A stretch of DNA of 64,000 nucleotides from JAUNSR01 sp036655355 (GCA_036655355.1 JAVVQG010000005.1:124001-188000), one strand, 5' to 3'; counted from the first letter of the stretch, positions 26,494 through 35,486 are shown. The notes: generated by a model not told the origin, from the sequence alone. Numbers and translations are program-made.

Positions 26494-27642
26494 ATGAAAG
26501 TAGCATTGATCACAGGAATTACCGGGCAGGACGGTTCGTATCTTGCAGAGTATCTGATCGGACTGGGATATACGGTGCACGGCATCAAGCGGCGTTCGTC
26601 GTCGTTCAATACCGATCGCATCGACCACCTGTATGAGGGTCCGGAGGTGAAGGATCGCAAGTTGGTGTTGCATTACGGCGACCTGACCGACTCGATGAAC
26701 CTGACGCGCATCATTCAAGAGGTGCAGCCCGATGAGATTTACAACCTGGGGGCGATGAGCCACGTGAAGGTGAGTTTCGATTCGCCCGAATATGCGGCGG
26801 ATACCGACGGATTGGGCACGTTGCGCATTCTGGAGGCGGTGCGGTTGCTGGGACTCACCCACAAGACGCGCATTTATCAGGCTTCGACGTCGGAATTGTA
26901 CGGCCTGGTGCAGGAGATTCCGCAACGGGAAACCACCCCTTTCTACCCCCGATCGCCCTATGCGGTGGCGAAATTGTACGGCTACTGGATTACCGTGAAT
27001 TACCGCGAGGCGTACGGGATGCACGCTTCGAACGGCATTCTGTTCAACCACGAATCGCCTTTGCGCGGCGAGACGTTCGTGACGCGTAAGATTACCCGCG
27101 CGGCGTCGAAGATTGTGCTCGGCCAGCAGGAGAAACTGTTTCTGGGCAATCTGAGCGCGAAACGGGACTGGGGCCACGCGAAGGATTATGTGCGGGCGAT
27201 GCATGCGATTCTGCAACAGCCAAAGGGCGACGATTATGTGATTGCGACGGGGGTGATGACTTCGGTGCGCGATTTCGTGAAGATGAGTTTCGCTTATTGC
27301 GGCGTGGAGATTGTGTTTGAGGGTTCGGGCATCGCGGAAACAGGCCGGATCGGGGCGATCGACGAGGCGCTGTTCATCGAGCGGGTGGGCGAAACGTACC
27401 TGGAAGCGTTCCGCAAACGACTGGGCGATACGGTGGTGTGCGTGGATGAACGCTATTTCCGTCCGACGGAAGTGGAGCTGCTGATCGGCGATCCGACGAA
27501 ATCGAAAACCGTGCTGGGCTGGGAACCGGAGTACGATCTGGCCGCTTTGTGCGACGATATGATGGTGAACGACCTGATGCAGATGAAGAAGGATGCGTAC
27601 CTGATCGCGGGCGGTTACAAGACATTGAAAAACCTGGAGTGA
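26494..27642 (+). CDS. gmd: GDP-mannose 4,6-dehydratase
   Basis: A 382-residue SDR that converts GDP-D-mannose to GDP-4-keto-6-deoxymannose, the first de novo step to GDP-L-fucose. ATG 26494 is chosen because the product then starts MKVALITGITGQDGSYLAE, the family N-terminus with G-x-x-G-x-x-G at residues 8-14. RRSSSFNTDRIDHLY follows (NADP-binding R-R-S-S). The active-site STSELYG and the YAVAKLYGYW Y-x-x-x-K are present. The stop overlaps the start of fcl by 1 base (TGATG), so translation is coupled. Confidence 0.96.
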   Translation: MKVALITGITGQDGSYLAEYLIGLGYTVHGIKRRSSSFNTDRIDHLYEGPEVKDRKLVLHYGDLTDSMNLTRIIQEVQPDEIYNLGAMSHVKVSFDSPEYAADTDGLGTLRILEAVRLLGLTHKTRIYQASTSELYGLVQEIPQRETTPFYPRSPYAVAKLYGYWITVNYREAYGMHASNGILFNHESPLRGETFVTRKITRAASKIVLGQQEKLFLGNLSAKRDWGHAKDYVRAMHAILQQPKGDDYVIATGVMTSVRDFVKMSFAYCGVEIVFEGSGIAETGRIGAIDEALFIERVGETYLEAFRKRLGDTVVCVDERYFRPTEVELLIGDPTKSKTVLGWEPEYDLAALCDDMMVNDLMQMKKDAYLIAGGYKTLKNLE

Positions 27643-28751
27643 TGGAAAAAGAGGCCAAAATCTATGTGGCGGGGCATCGCGGATTGGTGGGTTCCGCCAT
27701 TTGGGAGAACCTGACGGAGAAGGGGTATACGAATCTGATCGGCCGCTCTTCGAAGGAGCTGGATCTGTGCGACGAGGCGGCTACGGAGCGTTTTTTCGCG
27801 CAGGAGAAGCCGGAGTATGTGATTCTGGCGGCGGCGCATGTGGGGGGAATCGTGGCGAATACGACCTATCGCGCGGATTTTATCTACAAGAACCTGGCGA
27901 TTCAGAATCATGTGATCGGGGCGGCATTTCGTCACGGCGTGAAGAAGTTGCTGTTTCTGGGCAGTACGTGCATCTATCCGCGCGATTGTCCCCAGCCGAT
28001 TCGCGAGGAGTACCTGCTGACGGGGCCGCTGGAGTACACGAACGAGCCGTATGCGATTGCAAAGATCGCGGGCCTAAAGTTGTGCGAGAGTTTTAACCTG
28101 CAGTACGGCACGAATTTCATTTCGGTGATGCCGACGAATCTGTACGGTCCGAATGATAATTTCGACTTGGAACGCAGTCACGTGTTGCCGGCGCTGATCC
28201 GCAAGATCGTGTTGGGCAGGGCGCTGGAGCAGGAGGATTGGGAGCTGATTCGCGGCGATTTATCGCTTCGTCCCGTGGAAGGGGTATCGGGCACCGCATC
28301 GGAATCGGAGATGCTGCAGGTGCTGCCGAAGTACGGGGTGCATCGCCTTGCCGACGGCACTGTTTCTGTGGAGATCTGGGGCACGGGAAAACCGCTGCGT
28401 GAGTTTCTGTGGAGCGGCGAGATGGCCGATGCCTGTGTGTATCTGATGGAGCACGCGGATTTCAAGGAGATTTATGCGGAGGGGAGCGACGGGGTGCGCA
28501 ACGGCCACATCAACATCGGTACGGGCGAGGAGATCTCGATCGCCGGGGTTGCGGAACTGATCCGCCAAGCCGCCGGTTTCCACGGCTCCCTCTGCTTCGA
28601 TGCTTCGAAACCGGACGGCACGATGCGTAAGCTGACGGATGTATCAAAATTGCACGCCCTGGGCTGGCACCATCGAATCGGTATTGCCGAGGGGGTGAAG
28701 CGGATGATACAATGGTATGTTTCGGGGATAGAAGTTCGCGCGAGTTTGTAA
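27642..28751 (+). CDS. fcl: GDP-L-fucose synthase
   Basis: A 369-residue epimerase-reductase that finishes GDP-L-fucose from the gmd product. GHRGLVGSAIW near residue 9 is the NADP loop, GSTCIYP holds the active serine region, and YAIAKIAGLK gives Y-x-x-x-K. It is longer than the E. coli enzyme because of an insert (about 45 residues around RPVEGVSGTASES) that I recall as usual in Bacteroidota. The final residues RASL and the TAA are supplied by a REP palindrome. It completes the fucP-gmd-fcl operon. ATG 27642 overlaps the gmd stop. Confidence 0.95.
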   Translation: MEKEAKIYVAGHRGLVGSAIWENLTEKGYTNLIGRSSKELDLCDEAATERFFAQEKPEYVILAAAHVGGIVANTTYRADFIYKNLAIQNHVIGAAFRHGVKKLLFLGSTCIYPRDCPQPIREEYLLTGPLEYTNEPYAIAKIAGLKLCESFNLQYGTNFISVMPTNLYGPNDNFDLERSHVLPALIRKIVLGRALEQEDWELIRGDLSLRPVEGVSGTASESEMLQVLPKYGVHRLADGTVSVEIWGTGKPLREFLWSGEMADACVYLMEHADFKEIYAEGSDGVRNGHINIGTGEEISIAGVAELIRQAAGFHGSLCFDASKPDGTMRKLTDVSKLHALGWHHRIGIAEGVKRMIQWYVSGIEVRASL

Positions 28752-28831
28752 CTCGTGCGGGATATAAATAGAAAAGGCGCGAGTTGAAAACTCGCGCCAA
28801 TTGTATGTTAGCGCGAGTTTGTAACTCGTGC
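28738..28831. repeat. Three REP-like palindromes between fcl and the CotH gene
   Basis: Copies are at 28738-28758, 28776-28798 and 28811-28831. The first and third have loop tgt in one orientation; the middle has loop gaa and is the same element in the other orientation. The first holds the fcl stop codon. As the genes on both sides converge here, the hairpins may end both transcripts. Confidence 0.85.
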
Positions 28832-28839
28832 TTCTTTTA

Positions 28840-30453
28840 TTATAGTGCCTCGATCGCAGCATCGAGCCATTTCAGCTTGGCCTCGTATTTCTTCTGAAGA
28901 CGGGCGGCGGCGGCATCGAAATCGAGGGCTTCATCTTGGTTGACGCCCGGGTTAAGCGGCCACATGGTGGCATTGAGCGCCCACGATTGCCGGATCGCTT
29001 CCCGTTCGCGAACGATGAAGTCGGATACCCCTACGAAGCGCGGTTTGAGCATCGTCCACCGCTCTTTTACGCGGGTCACGAAGGCCGGGTTACGGAACAG
29101 CCCGCTGTACCAGATGTGGTTTTTCACCAGGAACTTCGGTTCATGAAGGAACGTCTCCCAGTCGAAATCCCACACGGGACCGGCACACAGCTTGCCGTTG
29201 CGCTCTTTGTGCATGTAGGAGCTTTTCGGGTGTTTGGGCTCTTCGTTGCCGGCGAGCTCGTGTACGAACCACCAATCGATGAACGAATCGAAGTCGATGT
29301 ATTCGGCACTCTGTTGGCGAAGGTCGGCCTCTTCGGAGAAGATGAGTTGCTCGGCACGGTTGAAATAGTTGCGGATGTAGTTGAACTGCGGCGTGTTGAG
29401 CGTCTCCTCGTCGGGGTCTTTGAGCATCACGGGAAGTTTGAGCAGGTCGGTACGGAACTTGTTCACCTCATCGAAATAGGTATCGAGCTCGAGGAGGTAT
29501 CCGCCCGAAATGGTCGCTTCGTCTGTATGGCTACTCTTGAGGGAGGTCACGTTGACGCGGTTGGCATCCACCTTGATCTGCTCGCAAAGGAGGTAGTTCC
29601 CCACGTGTTTGCCGTTGATCACCACTTCGACGAAACGGCTACGGGGAGTCCAAGCGAGTCCCGTCTGTTCGGCGATGTAGAAGCTGACGCGGTTGCGAAG
29701 CAGGGTACGGTCCATCCAGTTCGCCAGCAACACCCAACTTTTGTGGGCCGGCATGCCCATCACTTCGCTCTTTTTATTGAGCTTGACGGCGTACGGTTTC
29801 TTGGGATACGTCCACGTGGAGTTGCCTCGTCCGCGGATGGTAATGGGACTCTTTTCGAAATCGGGAAACGCTTCGTTGCCCACAATTTTCATCTGGGCCG
29901 ACAGGTAAACCTCTTTGCTCACGATGGGACGGTTCTCGTCGGTCTGAATATGAAGCACGGGAAGTCCCGTAGGTACCTCCACCAGGGGCATATCGTCTCG
30001 CTCGATCGTTACGGGATCGGAGTAGAGCCATTGGTCGCCGTCGGATTTGAGTCGCACACCAACGCGAAACTTCTCCTTATACTCCTTTGAGGTGCCGCGG
30101 TCTCTGAGTTGGGCGAGGTATTGGCCGGGCTTTGCGATGCCGTTTTCAATCACCCGAGTCACTTTCTGCAGGGTGTAGTGTTCGGGACTTTCCCGGTTGT
30201 CGCCTACGTGCAGGGCGATGTTGCAATCAGCCGATGAGAGGTTGGTTACGAGCGAGGCATCGGCCGGAGTGACTTCGAAGCGAAAGGTGCAGGTAGCGTT
30301 CGAGCCGATCGCCAACCGGGCACTTTCAGTCGCAATGGCCGAAGGGAGCACCGGATCGGGCTCGACAGGGGGACTCTCCTCCTTGGCGCAACCCCATTGG
30401 AGTAGCAGGAGGACGCTCAAAAACCATCGCGCGATTTTGGTAATTTGGATCAT
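28840..30453 (-). CDS. CotH-kinase-family lipoprotein
   Basis: A 537-residue secreted lipoprotein. The signal peptide ends LLLLQWGC (Cys22), and the next residues AKEE fit the Bacteroidota surface-export signal C-x-K-(D/E)2, so it is probably shown on the cell surface. The CotH domain (about residues 190-500) has RGRGNSTWTYPKKPYAVKL, MDRTLLRNRVSFYIAEQ and WDFDWE with the D-x-D-like metal site. CotH proteins are atypical protein kinases in spore formers; here the target is unknown. It is the last gene of a minus-strand run with the DUF5723 gene 57 bases upstream of its start. Confidence 0.9.
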   Translation of the reverse strand: MIQITKIARWFLSVLLLLQWGCAKEESPPVEPDPVLPSAIATESARLAIGSNATCTFRFEVTPADASLVTNLSSADCNIALHVGDNRESPEHYTLQKVTRVIENGIAKPGQYLAQLRDRGTSKEYKEKFRVGVRLKSDGDQWLYSDPVTIERDDMPLVEVPTGLPVLHIQTDENRPIVSKEVYLSAQMKIVGNEAFPDFEKSPITIRGRGNSTWTYPKKPYAVKLNKKSEVMGMPAHKSWVLLANWMDRTLLRNRVSFYIAEQTGLAWTPRSRFVEVVINGKHVGNYLLCEQIKVDANRVNVTSLKSSHTDEATISGGYLLELDTYFDEVNKFRTDLLKLPVMLKDPDEETLNTPQFNYIRNYFNRAEQLIFSEEADLRQQSAEYIDFDSFIDWWFVHELAGNEEPKHPKSSYMHKERNGKLCAGPVWDFDWETFLHEPKFLVKNHIWYSGLFRNPAFVTRVKERWTMLKPRFVGVSDFIVREREAIRQSWALNATMWPLNPGVNQDEALDFDAAAARLQKKYEAKLKWLDAAIEAL

Positions 30454-30510
30454 GTTTTCTTGGTATCAGATTGGTTATTAGATTGGTTATTACATTGGGG
30501 ATTCCTGGTA

Positions 30511-31899
30511 TTATATCGTAAAATTGATCCCCATACAAACGTTCGCATTCAAATTGTTGACCGGCACGAATTGCGGCGTTACTTCGGTAATCATCAGGTC
30601 GGTACCGAGGAACAGGTTGAATACTTTGGGACGGAAATTGACCATGAAGCCGAACGAAGCGCCGTAGGTTGAGTAACCGCCGCTGAGAGAGGCCTCGAAC
30701 CATTTGATCGGGTTGACATTTACCGATGCGCGTGCTTCGGTCCAGGTGTAGGGACGGTTGATGTGCGTGGAGGAGAGCAATCCGAACGAAAGCTTGCGAT
30801 AGGCCGGCAATTCATACTCGCCGCCGATGTTGATGGTTGTGGCAAGGAATGAGTTTTTCGAGATCACGCCGCCATCGTTGAACTTGGCCCAGTCTTCGAA
30901 ATCGTCCATCAGGTCGTCGAACTGATCTTCAATCGGCGGATTCTCACTTCCGCTGCCGACACCGATGGTATCGAACCCTTTGAAAGAGTAAGGAGTTGCG
31001 GGTGTTACGCCTCGCAAGGTGTGTCCCCAGTGAATGAATCCGAGGTCGATCATCGCCGCCGAAAGCGTAATGTCGTCGGTCAATTTATACGATGCGCCCA
31101 GGTCGAGTCCCAGACCGAAGCCGCCGATTCCGGGAGCGTTCACCTCGATGCCGTCCACTTCCGCACCGTTTTTCGTTTTAAAGGAAGCGCCACGGATTCC
31201 GGCATTCGTATAACCGTCGGCCTTGATTTGCCACTCCGTTTCGCCCATCACGATCTCCATCTGATCGAATTTCGTTTCCACCAAACCCGCACCCAAGAGG
31301 AATTTCACGGTAGCGCCCACGGTCAGTTTATCGTCGATCTTACGGGAATGGCCGAAACTGATGTCGGCATAATTCATCGACGTCATCTGCAGATCGGTCA
31401 GGTGATAGCGCGTATGATCGCCATTCGGTTGTCCGGTTTTCATGAAATCGAACAGATCGTACGGCAAATTGAAATTGTTACGGGTGTGCAAACCGACGCT
31501 TACCGTATTGAAGCCGCCCCATTTCTTAAATCCGCACGAAAGCAGACTCGCGTCGAGGTTGGCAGAGAGTCGGTTCCGGTCATTCAGTCCCCCGAGAAAC
31601 TCCGCACGCGACACCGCCGAATTCATAAACGAGGTTAGTCCGCTCTTCCCGGTCGGATCGTCGAACTTAAAAAGGAAATTCGAGATTCCGATGTTTCCGC
31701 GCGCCGTCACATCGAGGTTTCCGAGCGCCGGAAGTCCCACGTACGCCTGTTCCCCCTCAAAAGCGGGGTTCATCTGATGGCGATAATGGTAGCCTTCCAA
31801 GAAATATCCGGTTCGCAGGTTCTGAGCCCCCGCACCGGTGGAGAGAGCTAGTGCGGCTGTCACGAGGAGCAGGGACGCTTTATTTTTGTTTGATTTCAT
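30511..31899 (-). CDS. DUF5723-family outer-membrane protein
   Basis: A 462-residue protein with a cleavable signal peptide (MKSNKNKASLLLVTAALALSTGAGAQ, cut in the text at 20: ends STGAGAQ). I chose ATG 31899 for that reason; a longer frame begins at 31968. The mature part is rich in aromatic-ended alternating beta strands and ends in a strand (NLNANVCMGINFTI), the layout of an outer-membrane beta barrel. The family name is recalled from the pattern NPAFEGEQAYVGLPALGNL. Its role is not known. Upstream and downstream genes code lipoproteins that could be partners. Confidence 0.82.
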   Translation of the reverse strand: MKSNKNKASLLLVTAALALSTGAGAQNLRTGYFLEGYHYRHQMNPAFEGEQAYVGLPALGNLDVTARGNIGISNFLFKFDDPTGKSGLTSFMNSAVSRAEFLGGLNDRNRLSANLDASLLSCGFKKWGGFNTVSVGLHTRNNFNLPYDLFDFMKTGQPNGDHTRYHLTDLQMTSMNYADISFGHSRKIDDKLTVGATVKFLLGAGLVETKFDQMEIVMGETEWQIKADGYTNAGIRGASFKTKNGAEVDGIEVNAPGIGGFGLGLDLGASYKLTDDITLSAAMIDLGFIHWGHTLRGVTPATPYSFKGFDTIGVGSGSENPPIEDQFDDLMDDFEDWAKFNDGGVISKNSFLATTINIGGEYELPAYRKLSFGLLSSTHINRPYTWTEARASVNVNPIKWFEASLSGGYSTYGASFGFMVNFRPKVFNLFLGTDLMITEVTPQFVPVNNLNANVCMGINFTI

Positions 31900-32005
31900 T
31901 TGATAATATTTAATTTTTAACATCAAGGTCAAATGCGCCATTAATATACCTTTAGTTGGGTATCTCATCTTTCGGTGAGCTATGGCGATTCCATTTGTAT
32001 ATAAT

Positions 32006-33826
32006 CTATTTATTATTACTGATTGTGATGCCGCCGAGCACGGTGAGACTGATTTGATTCATTTGAACGAATTGTTCATCGCGCAGTGCGACACCCTCGT
32101 CGGTTTGAGTGGCTGTTCCGGCGATTCGCAGGTCGAGCATATCGAGGTCGGGCAGTGCGCCTTTTTTCACGAGAATCTTAACCGAAAGTTCGGTGATCAC
32201 AGGTTTCGCTGTTCCATCGCCCGCTTTGATTGCGTTGGTTTGCGAATGGATTCCCTCGATTTTATTGCGGTCGGCATCGTACCCCTCCACGTTCAGCTCC
32301 AGATCGAGCGGAATGGTATTGGCCACTTTCGTTTTCAGCAGCAGGGTGATCTCCTCCTGATTCCCGGCAAAATCTTTCAGATCGTCAAGCAATCCGTTGA
32401 TCGTTTCAACGTAATGAATCTTCAGTTCCTCGAAATGAAGCGGCACCACCACATCGTATGCCGCGGTGATATTCTTCTGTGAGCGGCTATCGAGATTCAC
32501 GCGATGCAGCTGATCGTTGTTGGCCGAAGCAGTCATGTCTATTGCGATCAGATCCGGAATCACGGTGAGCAAATCAGACAATTCGGCCACTTTTTTCGTT
32601 TCGTATCCCTCCTTCTGAGTACCTTGTTTCGAGATCAGGATCTTGGTATAGGTCACCTCACCATCTTTCTCAGCAGCTTTCAGCGTAACCGGAATTTCCG
32701 GAATCCGGGTGCCCGGAAGCAAATTTCCGGCAGCATCTTTGGCACACAAATGCAACTTCACGTCGACCGGCACGCCCATGGTATTTCCCATCCGAAGCTG
32801 AATCTGCGGGTTGTGCAGGTTAAGCGTAGCATCCTCGCGCAGGAAATCCATGTCATCGTCCAAAGCCAGTTCGATCGATTCGGCAATCGGGTCGATCTTC
32901 GGATCCACCACGCCGGTAACGACACCCAGCGTCATCTCGCCGATGGTCACGGACGGTGTGATGCGAATGTTTTTCAGGACATCGGGTGCCACGGCAGTCG
33001 CCTCGCTCTTCACCACTCCCCCGAAAGCGATCCGGTTATCGGAAGTGAGTCGGATGTAATTCTTACCGTCCACTTTCTCGGTCGGCAATCCCGTTTGGTC
33101 ATTCATCGCCGAGAAATCGAGCCCGGTAATGGTGAGTTGTTTCACGAATCCGGCCTTTGCCGAGAACGATTCATTCAGCGTCAGAACGCCATCGCGCACC
33201 TCTTCTTCGGCAAAAGTGATGAATTTCGGTAGCTCGATCTTAAAGTTTTGTAGCGTCAGACGATCCGCCTCCGCAGGGAAATTCGTAGGGAAAGCGATGC
33301 GAACGGTCATTTTCGCGCTCGTGCCGTTTTGCAAGAAAGCGCGATGCAGACGAACCAATTCGTCCGGCACCTTCTCATCGAGGTTCAGTTCGGAAGTGCG
33401 TTCCACGACAGCCTCGAGCGACATCGTCGTTTCGGCACCCTTTGCTCCCCCCGTTTCCATTCCCTTGGTTCCCGTCGCAACTCGCGTGCCGGCAGTTGGA
33501 ATAAAATCGACAATCACCGGATCAATCGCGGGGGGTGTGATGTTCAGGTGTACGGGATCGATGCTCACGTTCACCTCATCCACCTCGCCGGATTTGCGCA
33601 GGTGATACTGTCCGTCTTCCAATTTAATCAGATCGGACTCCTCAATAAATTGACTGAGGTTGATACGTTCGGTCGCACCCAACGGCAGCGAAATCCCTCC
33701 CGCCCCAATCGTAATGTCTGTGTTGATCTCCTTCGACAGATCGTAATCTGAGTTCACGCATGCCGGAAGGAGAAGCATGGAGAGGGCCGCCACACTGAGG
33801 GGAAGCCTGAATTTTCGGTTAACCAT
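32006..33826 (-). CDS. Large secreted lipoprotein of unknown function
   Basis: A 606-residue protein with a lipoprotein signal (LSMLLLPAC, Cys23) followed by VNSDYDLSKEINTDI. No surface-export motif is clear, so it may stay periplasmic or on the inner leaflet of the outer membrane. The rest is beta-rich with many short strands and no enzyme motif. It contains four stretches resembling late-embryogenesis-like or immunoglobulin-like beta sandwiches, a loose impression only. It lies upstream of the DUF5723 barrel gene by about 107 bases in the same direction, and the two are probably co-expressed. Confidence 0.75.
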   Translation of the reverse strand: MVNRKFRLPLSVAALSMLLLPACVNSDYDLSKEINTDITIGAGGISLPLGATERINLSQFIEESDLIKLEDGQYHLRKSGEVDEVNVSIDPVHLNITPPAIDPVIVDFIPTAGTRVATGTKGMETGGAKGAETTMSLEAVVERTSELNLDEKVPDELVRLHRAFLQNGTSAKMTVRIAFPTNFPAEADRLTLQNFKIELPKFITFAEEEVRDGVLTLNESFSAKAGFVKQLTITGLDFSAMNDQTGLPTEKVDGKNYIRLTSDNRIAFGGVVKSEATAVAPDVLKNIRITPSVTIGEMTLGVVTGVVDPKIDPIAESIELALDDDMDFLREDATLNLHNPQIQLRMGNTMGVPVDVKLHLCAKDAAGNLLPGTRIPEIPVTLKAAEKDGEVTYTKILISKQGTQKEGYETKKVAELSDLLTVIPDLIAIDMTASANNDQLHRVNLDSRSQKNITAAYDVVVPLHFEELKIHYVETINGLLDDLKDFAGNQEEITLLLKTKVANTIPLDLELNVEGYDADRNKIEGIHSQTNAIKAGDGTAKPVITELSVKILVKKGALPDLDMLDLRIAGTATQTDEGVALRDEQFVQMNQISLTVLGGITISNNK

Positions 33827-33890
33827 AATAATATAGAATTGGAAAGTTTAATGATAATTTTTGGGGAAACTCGGGACAGGGTTTGGATTA

Positions 33891-34128
33891 GCACGAGTTA
33901 TGGCGCGAGTTTGTAACTCGTGACAGGGCCGGAATTAGCACGAGTTGAAAACTCGCGCTAGGCAAGGATCAGAATTCTAATCTACCGATAAGTACCCGTT
34001 GGAGTTTGGCGCGAGTTTGTAACTCGTGACAGGGCCGGGAACACTTATGGCGCGAGTTTGCAACTCGTGACACGACCGGGATTAGCACGAGTTGAAAACT
34101 CGCGCTAAGCAAGGACAAGAATTCGAAA
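33891..34128. repeat. REP/BIME-like cluster: two composite units of about 80 bp
   Basis: This 313-base gap between two lipoprotein genes holds palindromes at 33902-33924, 33938-33959, 34008-34030, 34049-34071 and 34085-34106, plus a half-site at 33891-33899. Two units (33902-33981 and 34049-34128) have the same order: palindrome, agggccgg or acgaccgg spacer, inverted palindrome, then a tail containing caagga and agaattc. They are about 90 percent alike. No promoter or gene was seen among them. Confidence 0.85.
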
Positions 34129-34140
34129 ATCCGCCTCCGA

Positions 34141-34980
34141 TTAATATTTGTAATAAAGGGTATAAATGGTGATTTCGGAAGCTCCTTCGCGCGTCCGTTT
34201 GATTTGAACGGGACGGCTTTCGGCATCGAATATGTATTTGAACGTGTAGCTGTGCGTGGTATGGGCTGCAGTTCCGGTGCCGGAACGCTCCTCTTTCAAG
34301 TAAGTCAGGAAGTTGTTGTTCTTTTCTCCGCAATAGCCTTGCATCCCGAAAACGTAATTGCAAAGGGGATCGCCGGCTGCGAAGGTGAGTCCTTCGGTGC
34401 AGTAAAGCGCCCAGTTTATATCGAGGTTGATTTTGGAAATTGCTTCGGTGTTGTAGAGCATCGTACTCTTTTCGCGGGTAGCAACCTCTTTCGGATCGTC
34501 GCCCCACATCCATTTGAAACCTTCCAGGTTACCGGTTTGACCACCCCAAAGCAATCTATTTTTAGTTAAATCCGATGATGATTCGGCGGCATCGGTGGCA
34601 ATCAAACGGTTATTGGAATAGGTGAAATCCAGTGTCCGCTCACGTCCGAATACCGCTTCGGTCATTTGAGTTACCTGCAGTTTGTTGTTGACGGCTGCGG
34701 TGTAGTGGGTACCGTTCTCATTATCAAAAGCGATCGTACCGTTGCCGTATTTTATCGCGATTTGTTCGAAATCACTCTCGTCGCGCCATGTCAGGAGTGA
34801 AATTCGGCCGTTGCCGTCGTACTCGAAATCAAGATTGTAAGATTCCATGTTGCCATCGCCGATCGCCTCCACCTCTATTCGGGTGATGGTGCCGCGATGC
34901 AATCGCTCGTTAAAATCGGAATCGGTAGAACATGCGGACAGCAGGATTGCAAGTCCGGACAGTAGAAGTAATTTTTTCAT
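34141..34980 (-). CDS. DUF4595-like secreted lipoprotein
   Basis: A 279-residue lipoprotein from ATG 34980 (another ATG lies three codons upstream). The signal ends SGLAILLSAC at Cys17, followed by STDSDFNE. The mature part has YDGNGRISLLTW and similar beta-hairpin repeats, the pattern of DUF4595/RHS-like lipoproteins common in Bacteroidales. No enzyme motif. REP elements separate it from the next minus-strand gene, so co-transcription is uncertain. Function unknown. Confidence 0.78.
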   Translation of the reverse strand: MKKLLLLSGLAILLSACSTDSDFNERLHRGTITRIEVEAIGDGNMESYNLDFEYDGNGRISLLTWRDESDFEQIAIKYGNGTIAFDNENGTHYTAAVNNKLQVTQMTEAVFGRERTLDFTYSNNRLIATDAAESSSDLTKNRLLWGGQTGNLEGFKWMWGDDPKEVATREKSTMLYNTEAISKINLDINWALYCTEGLTFAAGDPLCNYVFGMQGYCGEKNNNFLTYLKEERSGTGTAAHTTHSYTFKYIFDAESRPVQIKRTREGASEITIYTLYYKY

Positions 34981-35025
34981 TTGCAACATCTAACACTAAT
35001 TTAAGCATAATACAAAGGGGAAAGC

Positions 35026-35405
35026 CGTTCATTGAAACAGGTTAAAGCATCAACCTAATGAACCCAAGAAGATTCTGCAACCTAAGATCCCAAGAAGATT
35101 CGGTAACCGAATGAACCCAAGAAGATTCTGAAATCTAACACCCTTGAGAAAGAGCCAAATCCAAAGGATCCAAAAAGGGCCGCTCCTCCCCGAATTCATT
35201 TTTATTCGGAGGTTCGGGAGACTTTATGGAGCGTTCATTGGAATCGGTTAAATCATCAACCTAAGGAACCCAAGAAGATTCTGCAACCTAACACCCTTGA
35301 GAAAGAGCCAAATCCAAAGGACCCAAAAAGGGAGGCTCCTCCCCGAATTCATTTTTATTCGGAGATTCTGGAGACTTTATGGAGCGTTCATTGGAATCGG
35401 TTAAA
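35026..35405. repeat. Tandem duplication in a non-coding gap
   Basis: The 497 bases between the DUF4595 gene and the aminotransferase stop hold no gene. A unit starting cgttcattggaatcggtt and ending gagactttatggag occurs at about 35026-35231 and 35232-35382. A third partial copy follows at 35383-35405. The first unit is longer because an inner piece with aacccaagaagattc is itself repeated three times (35061-35128). Each unit carries a ccgaat / attcgg hairpin before and after a T-run, which could end transcription. Confidence 0.85.
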
Positions 35406-35486
35406 GATCGTCCTTGTTAAAACCCGTGTTTTATTTTATTAAATGTTACAAATATATACATTATTATTTTAATAGCATCGAGATTC

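Noticed and set aside
28936..30090. A 384-codon plus-strand frame opposite the CotH gene
   Set aside because: It lies inside the CotH gene, is low in recognisable structure, and the CotH protein has clear motifs and a signal peptide.
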